From NCBI RefSeq assembly GCF_014212135.1, contig NZ_JACJVQ010000005.1:201702-265701 (forward strand): a DNA stretch of 64,000 bases. The letters are read 5' to 3'. The notes beneath the pieces were generated by a model. That model saw only the letters and a program-made list of their open reading frames with translations, was not told the origin of the DNA and did no database searches. Positions 1-7,874 of the stretch are shown piece by piece (position 1 is the stretch's first letter; the number at the start of each line of letters is the position of its first letter). A program made the translations under genes and the position numbers. Source of the stretch: Cohnella thailandensis (GTDB taxonomy: Bacteria; Bacillota; Bacilli; Paenibacillales; Paenibacillaceae).

Positions 1-587
1 CGCTCAAGGGCACTTACCCGCAGTTCATGGTCGACTGGTACCGCTCCAAGGGCGCCGAAGTGCCGATTCAAGACGGAGACATGGAGACGATCTCGCAGCC
101 GATCGACTTCATCGGGGTCAACTTCTACAGCGGCGGCTACACGCGCTACAAGAAGGACGAGGGCCTGTTCGACAGCGAAGACGTCCAAGTCGGCTTCGAC
201 AAGACGTTCATGGACTGGAACGTTTATCCGGACGGCCTGTACAAGGTTCTGTCTTGGGTGAAGGACGAGTACGGCGACATTCCGATCTACATCACGGAGA
301 ACGGAGCTTGCTACGAAGACGAACTCGCCGAAGGCAATCGCGTGCATGACGCGCTTCGCGCCGACTACTACAAGAAGCACTTCATCCAGCTGCATCGCCT
401 GATCGAGTCCGGCGTTCAACTGAAGGGCTACTTCGCTTGGTCGCTGCTCGACAACTTCGAGTGGGCGGAAGGCTACAAGAAGCGCTTCGGCATCGTGTAC
501 ACGAACTACGAGACGCTCGAGCGTCACCCGAAGGACAGCTACTACTTCATCCAGAAGGTCATCGCCGACGACGGATTGGAAGTTTAA
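1..587 (+). CDS. Beta-glucosidase, glycoside hydrolase family 1 (C-terminal part)
   Basis: Only the last ~195 residues are present; the reading frame is open to the left edge, so the start lies outside the window. The fragment carries the GH1 signature ITENGA around residue 96, whose Glu is the catalytic nucleophile in this family. It also has the C-terminal block with W-S-L-L-D-N-F-E-W, which shapes the sugar-binding pocket. GH1 enzymes of this type hydrolyse beta-glucosides or phospho-beta-glucosides in the cytoplasm. The fragment cannot separate those two options. An intrinsic terminator follows directly, so this is the last gene of its transcript. Confidence 0.93.
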   Translation, partial: LKGTYPQFMVDWYRSKGAEVPIQDGDMETISQPIDFIGVNFYSGGYTRYKKDEGLFDSEDVQVGFDKTFMDWNVYPDGLYKVLSWVKDEYGDIPIYITENGACYEDELAEGNRVHDALRADYYKKHFIQLHRLIESGVQLKGYFAWSLLDNFEWAEGYKKRFGIVYTNYETLERHPKDSYYFIQKVIADDGLEV

Positions 588-596
588 GGGTTATTA

Positions 597-658
597 AAAG
601 AGCCGGTTTCCCGTATCGCTCGTTGGGGCGTGCGGGGAGCTGGCTCTTTGTTTTTTTT
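597..658 (+). terminator. Intrinsic terminator after the GH1 gene
   Basis: AAAGAGCCGG pairs with CTGGCTCTTT (one mismatch) across a ~35-nt loop, and eight T residues follow. Confidence 0.75.
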
Positions 659-821
659 GATACCTTTCTTAAACGCTACCGACGCATGTGCATCAAGATG
701 AGTAGTAGTTACTCAACTGAATCCAATGCAAGAGACCATAAAATTTCCACCGGAGCCGTATATCCGTTACAATAAGGGAATCGAAGTCAAATGCTTTTAT
801 CGGAAAGAAGGAACCTAGCTT

Positions 822-2561
822 ATGAACGTCGTCGTCGCGACGCTGAACGCCAAGTTTATCCATACCTCGCTTGCCCTGCGCTGCCTCAAGGCGTATGCCG
901 AGCCCGAGTTCAAGGTGGATATGGCGGAATATACGATTAAGGATCCGGCGATGAACATCGTTGCGGACTTGTACCGGCGCAAACCGGACGTCGTCGGCTT
1001 CTCCTGCTATATCTGGAACATCGAAGAGACGATCACCGTCATCGACATGCTTCGCAAGGTGCTGCCCGAGGCGACGATCGTGCTCGGAGGCCCGGAGGTA
1101 AGCTATGACACCGAGTACTGGATGAACCGTCTGCCGTCGGTCGACCACATCGTCGTCGGCGAAGGGGAAGAGACGTTCCGCGACCTGCTGCGGGAGCTGG
1201 AGGGCGATCGCAAGTTCCACTTCGTGTTCGGCCTCGCCTACCGCAAGAACGGGGAAGTCATCGTGAATCCGGGCCGCCCGAAGCTGGATCTGAACGCCAT
1301 CCCTTCGCCCTACCGCTTCGAGGAGGATCTGCCGACGCTCGCCAACCGGGTCGTGTACTTCGAGACGAGCCGCGGCTGCCCGTTCAGCTGCCAATTCTGC
1401 TTGTCCAGCATCGAGGTGGGCGTGCGTTACTTCGATATGGATCGGGTCAAAGCCGACCTGACCTATCTGATCGACAGCGGAGCCAAGCTGATCAAGTTCG
1501 TCGACCGGACGTTCAACATCAAACGCGAGTATGCGCTCGAAATTTTCCGATTCCTGATCGACAATCACCGGGGCTGCGTGTTCCAATTCGAGATTACGGC
1601 GGACATCATGCGGCCCGAGGTGCTGGACTTTCTCTCCGAGAACGCGCCGCCGGGCATCTTCCGCTTCGAGATCGGCGTCCAGTCGACGAACGACGAGACG
1701 AACCTGGCCGTCAAGCGGCGCCAGAATTGGAGCAAGCTGACCCGCACGGTGACCAAGGTGAAGGAGAGCGGCAAGATCGACCAGCATTTGGACCTGATCG
1801 CCGGTCTTCCGCATGAGGACTACGACACGTTCCGGAAAACGTTCAACGACGTGTTCGCGCTGCGTCCGGAGGAGCTTCAGCTCGGCTTTCTTAAGATGCT
1901 TCGGGGAACCGGGCTTCGGCTAGACGCGGAAAAGTACGGCTATGTGTTCATGGATCGGGCTCCGTACGAGATGCTCAGCAACGAGCTGATGCCTTTCTCC
2001 GACATCGTGAGAATCAAGCGGGTGGAAGACGTGCTGGAGAAATATTGGAACGCGCACCGGATGGACCGGACGATCGAATATTTGGTGGATACGGCTTACC
2101 CGTCTCCGTTTGACTTTTTCCAGAGATTCGGTGATTATTGGGAAGGAAAGGGATGGCAGAGAATCGGCCACCAGCTGGAGGATTTGTTCATCAGGCTCTG
2201 GTCGTTCCTGCAGGATGACGCGAATCCCGAGCTCAACATGGAGCTGGCGCTGGCGCTGCTTAAAGCGGATTATTTCCTTCAACATAAGTACAAACCGCGC
2301 AAGATTTGGTGGGACGCCGAACGATTGGAAAAGACGACCTGGACGGCGGATCTGAAACGTGCCGCGCAGCGGCTGGGCATGGAGGAGAGAGAGGCGGCCA
2401 AGAAGCTCGTTCTGGAGAGGATTCCGTTCGATTACGAGGCATGGGTGGCTAAGAAGGAGTACGACGCCGGGACCCAGACCCTTCTCGTCGCCGTATTCGG
2501 AGGGGAAGAGGAGCCGGCGCGGCTCGTGCCGATTCCTCTTCCCCTCGCGGCCGCCCAGTAA
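822..2561 (+). CDS. B12-binding-domain radical SAM protein (DUF4080-like C-terminus)
   Basis: This 579-residue protein has three parts. Residues 1-130 form a Rossmann-like cobalamin-binding-type domain (VVGFSCYIWN, IVLGGPEVS) without a clear DxHxxG cobalt-ligand motif. A radical SAM core follows, with the cluster motif C186-x3-C190-x2-C193. A long C-terminal region (~380-579) resembles DUF4080. Proteins of this class cleave S-adenosylmethionine with a [4Fe-4S] cluster; the substrate of this subgroup is not known to me. The gene stands alone, 20 bp from the convergent tetR. The ATG at 822 follows GAAAGAAGGAACC, an acceptable ribosome site. Confidence 0.85.
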   Translation: MNVVVATLNAKFIHTSLALRCLKAYAEPEFKVDMAEYTIKDPAMNIVADLYRRKPDVVGFSCYIWNIEETITVIDMLRKVLPEATIVLGGPEVSYDTEYWMNRLPSVDHIVVGEGEETFRDLLRELEGDRKFHFVFGLAYRKNGEVIVNPGRPKLDLNAIPSPYRFEEDLPTLANRVVYFETSRGCPFSCQFCLSSIEVGVRYFDMDRVKADLTYLIDSGAKLIKFVDRTFNIKREYALEIFRFLIDNHRGCVFQFEITADIMRPEVLDFLSENAPPGIFRFEIGVQSTNDETNLAVKRRQNWSKLTRTVTKVKESGKIDQHLDLIAGLPHEDYDTFRKTFNDVFALRPEELQLGFLKMLRGTGLRLDAEKYGYVFMDRAPYEMLSNELMPFSDIVRIKRVEDVLEKYWNAHRMDRTIEYLVDTAYPSPFDFFQRFGDYWEGKGWQRIGHQLEDLFIRLWSFLQDDANPELNMELALALLKADYFLQHKYKPRKIWWDAERLEKTTWTADLKRAAQRLGMEEREAAKKLVLERIPFDYEAWVAKKEYDAGTQTLLVAVFGGEEEPARLVPIPLPLAAAQ

Positions 2562-2581
2562 ACCGAACGCGGGGCAAGCCT

Positions 2582-3154
2582 TTATGCGTCCTTGGAGAAC
2601 AGCTTCGGGTTGATCATCTGCTGAAGGTATTCGTCGATTTGAGCGGCGGATTCCTTCCTGCCGTTCTCCATCCACCACGCGCAAAGGGCGATTCGGGCTC
2701 CGGAGACGAACGCCGCGATCACTTCCAGGGGAAGCGGGAACTTCACTCCCGACTCCTCGAGCTCCCTCAGGTCTTTCTTGAGTCCTTCCATCCCGTGCTT
2801 GTACAGCATTCGAGAGATTTTGCCGTCGGATTCGCTTGTCTTCAAAGGGGTGAATTTGTTCTCATCCATAATTTTCTCGGCTGTTTGCGTAGGTTTCAGC
2901 AAGCGATCCCGAACGGATTCCTGGCTGAATTGCTTATCGATCTGTTCCAATCCGTACATCAGCAAGTGATCCTTATCCTCGAAGTGGTTGTAGAAGGTCG
3001 TCCGGTGCACCATCGCTTCGTCGCAGATCTGCTGGACGGTGATGGATTCGTAAGGATGGCGCTGGAACAACCGCAAAAGAGCTTCCCACAGCAGCTTATG
3101 AGTGCGTCTTACCCGCAAATCGGTCGAGGCGGATTCTGAATTTTTTTTCGACAT
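2582..3154 (-). CDS. TetR/AcrR family transcriptional regulator
   Basis: The 190-residue protein has an N-terminal TetR helix-turn-helix (residues ~15-60, with ITVQQICDEA and HRTTFYNHFEDKDHLL). Its variable C-terminal half would hold the ligand pocket and dimer interface. It is divergent from a DHA2 drug exporter with 151 bp between them, the classic layout of a repressor controlling the neighbouring pump. A perfect inverted repeat lies 12 bp upstream of this gene (3167-3182). The inducing ligand cannot be predicted. Confidence 0.9.
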   Translation of the reverse strand: MSKKNSESASTDLRVRRTHKLLWEALLRLFQRHPYESITVQQICDEAMVHRTTFYNHFEDKDHLLMYGLEQIDKQFSQESVRDRLLKPTQTAEKIMDENKFTPLKTSESDGKISRMLYKHGMEGLKKDLRELEESGVKFPLPLEVIAAFVSGARIALCAWWMENGRKESAAQIDEYLQQMINPKLFSKDA

Positions 3155-3166
3155 ATGACCCCCATC

Positions 3167-3182
3167 TGTAGATTACTCTACA
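3167..3182. promoter_or_regulatory. Probable TetR operator
   Basis: The perfect inverted repeat TGTAGA-TTAC-TCTACA lies between the divergent tetR and exporter genes. The left half with its flank (ATCTGTAG) recurs at 3243-3250, just after the candidate exporter promoter, where TGTA-N10-TACA forms a looser palindrome. The operator role is inferred from position and symmetry. Confidence 0.6.
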
Positions 3183-3201
3183 ACTTCGCTTAATTTGAAT
3201 C

Positions 3202-3231
3202 TTGAGCGCTGGGCAAACTAACTAGTATATT
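3202..3231 (+). promoter_or_regulatory. Candidate sigma-A promoter for the DHA2 exporter
   Basis: TTGAGC (3202-3207) and TATATT (3226-3231) are separated by 18 bp and lie 74 bp upstream of the exporter start. Confidence 0.45.
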
Positions 3232-3305
3232 GGAAACTATACATCTGTAGGCTTAGACATACAAGTGTAGAAAAAAGATAGAAGAGGGAGAGAAAACCAC
3301 CAACC

Positions 3306-4781
3306 ATGAGTACTGCAAGCGCAACCCAAAGCGGTTCCGGCGTCGATCTGAGCCGCATCAAGCGCGGACCGATCGTTTTCGCGCTTATTATCGGAGCCTT
3401 CGTTGCCATTCTTAACGAGACGTTGCTCGGGAACGCGCTTCCCGAATTGGTCACTGCCTTAAACGTTCCTTATTCCACGATCCAATGGCTGTCCACCGCG
3501 TACATGCTCGTCATCGGCGTGCTCGTGCCGGTAACGGCCGTGCTTCAGCAATGGTTCACCACCAGGCAGATGTTCTTGTCGGCCATGATCCTGTTCCTTG
3601 TCGGAACGGTCATCGCGGCGATCGCTCCCGGATTCGAATTGCTGCTTACCGGCCGGATCATTCAGGCTCTCGGAACGGGCCTTATGCTTCCCGTCATGAT
3701 GAACACGATTCTTGCGATTTTCCCTCCGGAGAGCCGGGGCGGAGCGATGGGACTCATCGGTCTCGTCATCATGTTCGCGCCCGCGATCGGTCCGACGGTG
3801 TCCGGTCTGATCATGGACTCGCTGTCCTGGCGCTGGCTGTTTATTCTCGTCATCCCGATCGCGGTGTTCTCGATCATCTTCGCGGCGGTCTTCATGAAGA
3901 ACGTATCCGAAGTGACGAAGCCGAAGGTCGATGTCCTGTCGATCATTCTCTCGACGATCGGTTTCGGCGGCGTGGTGTACGGGTTCAGCAAAGCCGGAGA
4001 AGGCGGCTGGGGTCATTCGGAAGTTATCTGGGCGATTAGCGTCGGCCTTGTCGCTCTCGTTATCTTCATCTTCCGTCAATTGAAGCTTAAGGATCCCGTC
4101 ATGGATCTGCGCGCATTCAAGTATCCGATGTTCGCGCTCGTGACCGTCCTGCTCTTCGTCATCATGATGACGCTGTTCTCCACGATGACGCTGCTTCCGA
4201 TGTTCCTGCAAGGCGTCCTGTTCATGACGGCGTTCAAGTCCGGCCTGACGATGCTGCCGGGCGGAGTCGTAAACGGGATCATGGCTCCGATCTCGGGCAA
4301 GCTGTTCGACAAGTTCGGACCGCGCGTGCTCGTTATTCCGGGTCTCATTATCGTGGCGCTGTCCATCTTCTTGTTCACCGGGTTCGACGAGACGACCAGC
4401 AACGGTTACCTGATCACGGTTCACATCGTTCTGCTGATCGGCCTCTCGATGGTCATGATGCCGGCGCAGACGACGGGTCTGAACCAGCTGCCGCGCCATC
4501 TGTATCCGCACGGAACGGCGATACTGAATACGCTGCAGCAAGTATCCGGCGCGATCGGCACGGCGCTGTTCATCAGCATCATGTCGAACGGCCAGAAGGA
4601 TTACCTGAAGACGTCCAGCGATCCTCAGAACCCGCTCGAGATGGCCAAAGGCTTGATCGAAGGCTTGCACAGCGCGTTCTGGATCGGCTTCATCATCGCG
4701 CTCGTCGCGCTCGTGCTCGGCCTCTTCATCCGCAAGACGAAGGCGCCGGAAGGCGAGACCCGCGGCGGCATGGGCCACTGA
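3306..4781 (+). CDS. DHA2 family MFS drug exporter (LmrB/EmrB type)
   Basis: The 491-residue protein is almost entirely hydrophobic, with a 14-helix pattern. The antiporter motif C region, APAIGPTVSGLI followed by SWRWLFIL, is typical of proton-driven DHA2 multidrug exporters. A short soluble N-terminus (~20 residues) and a charged C-terminal tail flank the membrane part. GAGGGAG ahead of the ATG at 3306 supports the start. The divergent TetR gene probably represses it. The substrate cannot be told from sequence. Confidence 0.92.
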   Translation: MSTASATQSGSGVDLSRIKRGPIVFALIIGAFVAILNETLLGNALPELVTALNVPYSTIQWLSTAYMLVIGVLVPVTAVLQQWFTTRQMFLSAMILFLVGTVIAAIAPGFELLLTGRIIQALGTGLMLPVMMNTILAIFPPESRGGAMGLIGLVIMFAPAIGPTVSGLIMDSLSWRWLFILVIPIAVFSIIFAAVFMKNVSEVTKPKVDVLSIILSTIGFGGVVYGFSKAGEGGWGHSEVIWAISVGLVALVIFIFRQLKLKDPVMDLRAFKYPMFALVTVLLFVIMMTLFSTMTLLPMFLQGVLFMTAFKSGLTMLPGGVVNGIMAPISGKLFDKFGPRVLVIPGLIIVALSIFLFTGFDETTSNGYLITVHIVLLIGLSMVMMPAQTTGLNQLPRHLYPHGTAILNTLQQVSGAIGTALFISIMSNGQKDYLKTSSDPQNPLEMAKGLIEGLHSAFWIGFIIALVALVLGLFIRKTKAPEGETRGGMGH

Positions 4782-4823
4782 TCGGAACGGATCGTTATCC
4801 GTAATCTATAGGCAAGCAAGACG

Positions 4824-4862
4824 AACCCCGATGTCTCGCGTAGAGACATCGGGGTTCTTTGT
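4824..4862. terminator. Bidirectional terminator between exporter and narK
   Basis: The perfect 14-bp stem AACCCCGATGTCTC / GAGACATCGGGGTT has a 5-nt loop, and TCTTTGTT follows on the plus strand. It lies between two convergent genes. Confidence 0.85.
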
Positions 4863-4872
4863 TGCGGAGCTA

Positions 4873-6108
4873 TTAGCTTGCCTGACCGACCGTTTCGATC
4901 TTCGCGGTCCCGCCTTGCCCGCTCCAAGTTTTTTTCCAGCTGTTCTGCACGACCATCAGCATGATCATGCTGAGGACGACGATGCCGCTAAGGATAAGGA
5001 AGCCGGGGGTGTAGGAGTTGGTCGACTTGTACAGGCTGCCGAGAATCAGCGGGAGGGCATAGCCGCCGAGGCCGCCGGCGGCACCGACAATTCCCGTGAC
5101 GATCCCGATTTCATTGGAGAATCGTTGGGGGACAAGCTGGAATACCGCTCCGTTGCCGGCTCCGAGGCACATCATGCCGACGAAGAGCAGAACGATGACG
5201 AGAGCGAGCGGAGGAAGCGAAGAGACGCAAGCGAGCATGATAGCCGCGCCCGCATACAGGATGGTGAGCATTCGCACGCCTCCGAGCTTGTCGGACAGGA
5301 CACCGCCGATCGGGCGGAAGAAGCTTCCGGCGATGACGCAAAGCGTCGTGAAGTCGGCCGCGCGTACGGCCGAGAGGTCGTATTGGGCGTTGAAGAAGAT
5401 GGTGAGGTAGTTGGACAGGCCGACGAATCCGCCGAAGGTCACGCTGTACAGGATACAGAACAGCCAAGCGTCTCTCTGGCTAAGCACTTTGCCGTAGTGG
5501 GACAGTTTCTTGGGAGCGGGGCGGTTCGGGCTGTCCTTGGCGAAGATCGTAAAGAGAACGAATACGGTCAGGATCGGAATGAGAGCGAGTCCGAAGACGA
5601 CTTCCCAGCTCCCGTAATGCTGAGCGAGCCGGTTGGCGAACAAGGTGGAGAAGACGGTGCCGCTGTTGCCGGCTCCCGCGATCCCCATGGCCAGACCCTG
5701 GTGCTGCTTCGGGTACCACTGGCTGGCCAGAGGAAGAGCGGCGGCGAACGAAGCGCCGGCGATGCCGAGCAGAAGGGCTACGATATATAGCTGGTCCAGG
5801 GAGTTGACGAACTGCCAGCCCCAGATAAGAGGGATGGTCGTCAGCAGCATGCCGATCTGCCCGGTTCGCTTCGCTCCTATATAATCGGTGAGGAAGCCGA
5901 GAACGAGACGAAGGATCGAGCCTCCCAGAACGGGAAGGGCGACGAGGTTGGCCTTCTGTACGGGGTCCATCGGATAATCCTGCATGATGACGACGGCAAG
6001 AGGGCCGATCAGCACCCATACCATGAAGCTCATATCGAAGTACAGGAAGGCGCTGAATAAGGTAGGTTTATGTCCGCTTTTCCAGAAGCTTTTGTTTTCG
6101 TTTTCCAT
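4873..6108 (-). CDS. narK: Nitrate/nitrite transporter, NNP family of MFS
   Basis: The 411-residue, 12-helix protein has the nitrate-porter signature GAGNSGT near residue 146 and a second glycine-rich signature (GAAGGLGGYALP) in the C-terminal half. Arg67 (GSILRL) and Arg265 (GSFFRPIGG) fit the two substrate-binding arginines known for NarK proteins. It imports nitrate, or exchanges nitrate for nitrite, across the cell membrane. The divergent nitrate reductase genes point to assimilation, so nasA would be an equally fair name. AAAGGGGAG precedes the ATG. The ~190-nt leader carries a terminator and two small hairpins of the kind bound by ANTAR proteins. Confidence 0.92.
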   Translation of the reverse strand: MENENKSFWKSGHKPTLFSAFLYFDMSFMVWVLIGPLAVVIMQDYPMDPVQKANLVALPVLGGSILRLVLGFLTDYIGAKRTGQIGMLLTTIPLIWGWQFVNSLDQLYIVALLLGIAGASFAAALPLASQWYPKQHQGLAMGIAGAGNSGTVFSTLFANRLAQHYGSWEVVFGLALIPILTVFVLFTIFAKDSPNRPAPKKLSHYGKVLSQRDAWLFCILYSVTFGGFVGLSNYLTIFFNAQYDLSAVRAADFTTLCVIAGSFFRPIGGVLSDKLGGVRMLTILYAGAAIMLACVSSLPPLALVIVLLFVGMMCLGAGNGAVFQLVPQRFSNEIGIVTGIVGAAGGLGGYALPLILGSLYKSTNSYTPGFLILSGIVVLSMIMLMVVQNSWKKTWSGQGGTAKIETVGQAS

Positions 6109-6180
6109 CGAGAATAACTCCCCTTTCCTTCAATCCGGACCCTGAAGAGTCCTAGTGTAATTTCCACTGAAAGGCTGATT

Positions 6181-6226
6181 GAACAAGAAGAGGCCGCACT
6201 CCTCCCTTAGGAAGGAAACTGCGGCC
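6181..6226 (-). terminator. Leader (attenuator) terminator of narK
   Basis: Read on the minus strand, GGCCGCA (6220-6226) pairs with TGCGGCC (6192-6198). The interior TCCTTCC/GGGAGGA pairs as well, and TCTTCTTGTT follows. It lies ~75 nt ahead of the narK start, so it must be read through for expression. Its 5' arm overlaps the second small hairpin at 6223-6234. Confidence 0.7.
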
Positions 6227-6262
6227 CCATTGCCTAACGGCGGCACGCCTCTGTGCTCGCCG
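6223..6262 (-). promoter_or_regulatory. ANTAR-type two-hairpin antiterminator element upstream of narK
   Basis: On the minus strand, hairpin P1 (6238-6262) has stem CGGCG-A-GCAC / GTGC-CGCCG (one bulged A) and the six-base loop AGAGGC. After a 3-nt linker, P2 (6223-6234) is GGC-AATGGG-GCC. Both loops have six bases with A at position 1 and G at position 4, the known signature recognised by ANTAR-domain antiterminators such as NasR and EutV. The 3' side of P2 uses the bases that start the terminator stem, so P2 and the terminator exclude each other. Function is inferred from this structure and from the nitrate context. Confidence 0.65.
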
Positions 6263-6299
6263 GGAATATTTCGGTCACGTCATTGTGAACCCAAGCTGA

Positions 6300-6328
6300 A
6301 TTATAGAAAATCGATTTTTTGATGTCAA
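6300..6328 (-). promoter_or_regulatory. Consensus sigma-A promoter of narK
   Basis: On the minus strand, TTGACA (6323-6328), a 17-bp spacer and TATAAT (6300-6305) match the consensus exactly. Such a strong promoter fits control at the leader terminator rather than at initiation. Confidence 0.85.
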
Positions 6329-6420
6329 TATACATCACGCAAATTTTCTGAAAATAAACGATTCACCCTCCGATTTTGTGTTTTTATTCGGCACTTACGT
6401 CATATAATGTGACATTTGTA

Positions 6421-6449
6421 TTGACATTATGAAGATTGCCGCGTACTCT
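6421..6449 (+). promoter_or_regulatory. Candidate promoter of the moeA-nasB-nasC-mobA operon
   Basis: TTGACA (6421-6426), 17 bp, then TACTCT (6444-6449). The -35 is perfect and the -10 weak. It would start the RNA about 15 nt ahead of the first leader hairpin. TATAAT at 6403-6408 is an alternative -10 without a good -35. Confidence 0.5.
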
Positions 6450-6468
6450 ATATTCAATGGAATAAAAG

Positions 6469-6505
6469 GTCGCACAACGAAGTGCCCGACAATGGCGATG
6501 ACGCC
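6469..6505 (+). promoter_or_regulatory. ANTAR-type two-hairpin antiterminator element upstream of moeA
   Basis: P1 (6469-6490) has GTCG-CAC / GTG-CC-CGAC around the six-base loop AACGAA, with A at position 1 and G at position 4. A 3-nt linker leads to P2 (6494-6505), GGC-GATGAC-GCC, whose loop keeps G4 but has G at position 1. Order, linker length and the GGC/GCC stem match the narK leader on the other strand. The GCC of P2 is also the start of the terminator stem, so the two structures compete. The non-canonical P2 loop lowers confidence slightly. Confidence 0.58.
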
Positions 6506-6545
6506 CGTACCCTTGCTGCAAGGGACGGGCTTTTATGCTTTTTTT
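6503..6545 (+). terminator. Leader (attenuator) terminator of the nitrate reductase operon
   Basis: GCCCGT-a-CCCTTG pairs with CAAGGG-A-CGGGC around a CTG loop, followed by TTTTATGC and seven T. It sits 40 bp before the moeA start and after the promoter, so it is a regulatory terminator. Confidence 0.85.
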
Positions 6546-6584
6546 AAGCGATTCGATGGTGTTTTCGATGGAGGGGGAATTCGA

Positions 6585-7850
6585 ATGATCGAAGCGACAG
6601 AGAAAACGAGGAACGGCGTCGTATCGGTGGAAGAGGCGGAAGGTCTGCTCGTATCGAGGGCGCTCCCACCGGGCAAGGAAGTCGTGGAGCTGTCCCAGGC
6701 GCTGGGCCGGACGGCGGCCGAAGCCTATGTCAGCCCTTTCTCGATGCCTCCGTTCCGAAGGGCGGCGATGGACGGGTATGCGGTGAAGACGATCGATACG
6801 CTGGGCGCTTCCCCGGAACAGCCCGTTCTATTGTTCGTCGAGTCGGAGCTCAAGGCCGGCCAGAGCGCGGAAGGCGTTCAAGGCTTCTCCTCCGAACGTT
6901 CGGCCGTTCGGGTGTTCACGGGCTCGCCGGTCCCGGCCTCCTTCGATTCCATCATCATTCAAGAGAGAGTTCGGCGAGTGATCGGGGAGGATGGGATCGG
7001 CGTCGCTCAGATCGACCGTCCGGCCGAACGGGGGCAGCACATCGCGGAGCCGGGCAAGGACATTCCGGAATGCAGCCTGCTGCTGAAGCAGGGGAAGAGA
7101 ATCGGACCTAAGGAGATGGCGCTGCTCGCTTCCTTCGGCTTCGAAAGGGTGTCGGTGCATACGAAGCCGACGGTCGCCGTCCTTCCGATCGGAGAGGAGC
7201 TCGTGCTGCCTGGACAGCCGCTGCTACCCGGACGCATCTACGATTCGAACGGTTTTATGCTCGAAGCCAGCTTAAAGGAGATGGGAGCGACCGTTCGCCG
7301 ACTTCCGCCTTGCGCGGACAGGGAGGATGAGATTGCGCGTCTTATCGACCAAGCTTGGGAAACCGCGGATTTGGTCGTGACGACCGGGGGAGTGAGCGTC
7401 GGGCGCTACGATTATGCCAAGCCCGCGGCCGAACTGGCGGGAGCCGAGCCGCTGTTCACCAAGGTGCTGATGAGGCCGGGAACGCCGACATCGGCATACG
7501 CGAGAGGGGCCAAGACGCTGATCGCCTTATCGGGCAATCCGTCCGCTTGCTTCGCGGGCTTGGAGCTGCTGGTGAAACCTTACGTGAGAAAAGCTTATGG
7601 GTCCGATTCCTACTTAAACGAATGGGAGTCGGGCGTGCTGGAGGAGGGGGTCTCCAAGCCCTGTCCTTATCCGAGATACATTCGTTCCCGGGTTCGTCCG
7701 GCCGGCGGCGCGTGGAGCTTGACTCCGCTGCCGAACGATCGATCGGGCAACATCGCGGCCTTCTCCGGGGCGGGAGCGCTCGCGATGATTCCCGCCGGAG
7801 GGCAAGGAGCGGCCGCGGGGCAGAGCGTTCGCTGGCTTCGTTTGACTTAA
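6585..7850 (+). CDS. moeA: Molybdopterin molybdenumtransferase MoeA
   Basis: MoeA inserts molybdenum into adenylylated molybdopterin, the last common step of Moco synthesis. The 421-residue protein has the conserved N-terminal block [12 protein letters not shown], the central molybdopterin-binding fold with [11 protein letters not shown], and the RPGTPT and ALSGNPSA blocks. The start at 6585 follows GGAGGGGG. An in-frame ATG at 6429 is rejected because it would translate through the leader hairpins and terminator. It heads the nitrate reductase operon, so cofactor supply is tied to enzyme synthesis. Confidence 0.94.
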   Translation: MIEATEKTRNGVVSVEEAEGLLVSRALPPGKEVVELSQALGRTAAEAYVSPFSMPPFRRAAMDGYAVKTIDTLGASPEQPVLLFVESELKAGQSAEGVQGFSSERSAVRVFTGSPVPASFDSIIIQERVRRVIGEDGIGVAQIDRPAERGQHIAEPGKDIPECSLLLKQGKRIGPKEMALLASFGFERVSVHTKPTVAVLPIGEELVLPGQPLLPGRIYDSNGFMLEASLKEMGATVRRLPPCADREDEIARLIDQAWETADLVVTTGGVSVGRYDYAKPAAELAGAEPLFTKVLMRPGTPTSAYARGAKTLIALSGNPSACFAGLELLVKPYVRKAYGSDSYLNEWESGVLEEGVSKPCPYPRYIRSRVRPAGGAWSLTPLPNDRSGNIAAFSGAGALAMIPAGGQGAAAGQSVRWLRLT

Positions 7851-7874
7851 GCTTGAATGGGGGAGTCTGACGCA

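Noticed and set aside
693..1814. Long minus-strand frame opposite the B12-radical SAM gene
   Set aside because: Composition-driven antisense frame in GC-rich DNA, with no family-like sequence; the plus strand is clearly coding.
3459..4778. Long minus-strand frame rich in Arg, Asp and His opposite the exporter
   Set aside because: Antisense shadow of a membrane-protein gene; the biased composition mirrors hydrophobic codons on the other strand.
6429..6584. In-frame N-terminal extension of moeA from ATG 6429
   Set aside because: It would be translated through the leader hairpins and terminator, matches nothing in MoeA, and has no ribosome site; ATG 6585 follows GGAGGGGG.
6421..6584. Moco riboswitch in the moeA leader
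   Set aside because: The leader before the terminator is only about 50 nt and folds into two small hairpins; the Moco RNA motif is much longer and multi-branched.
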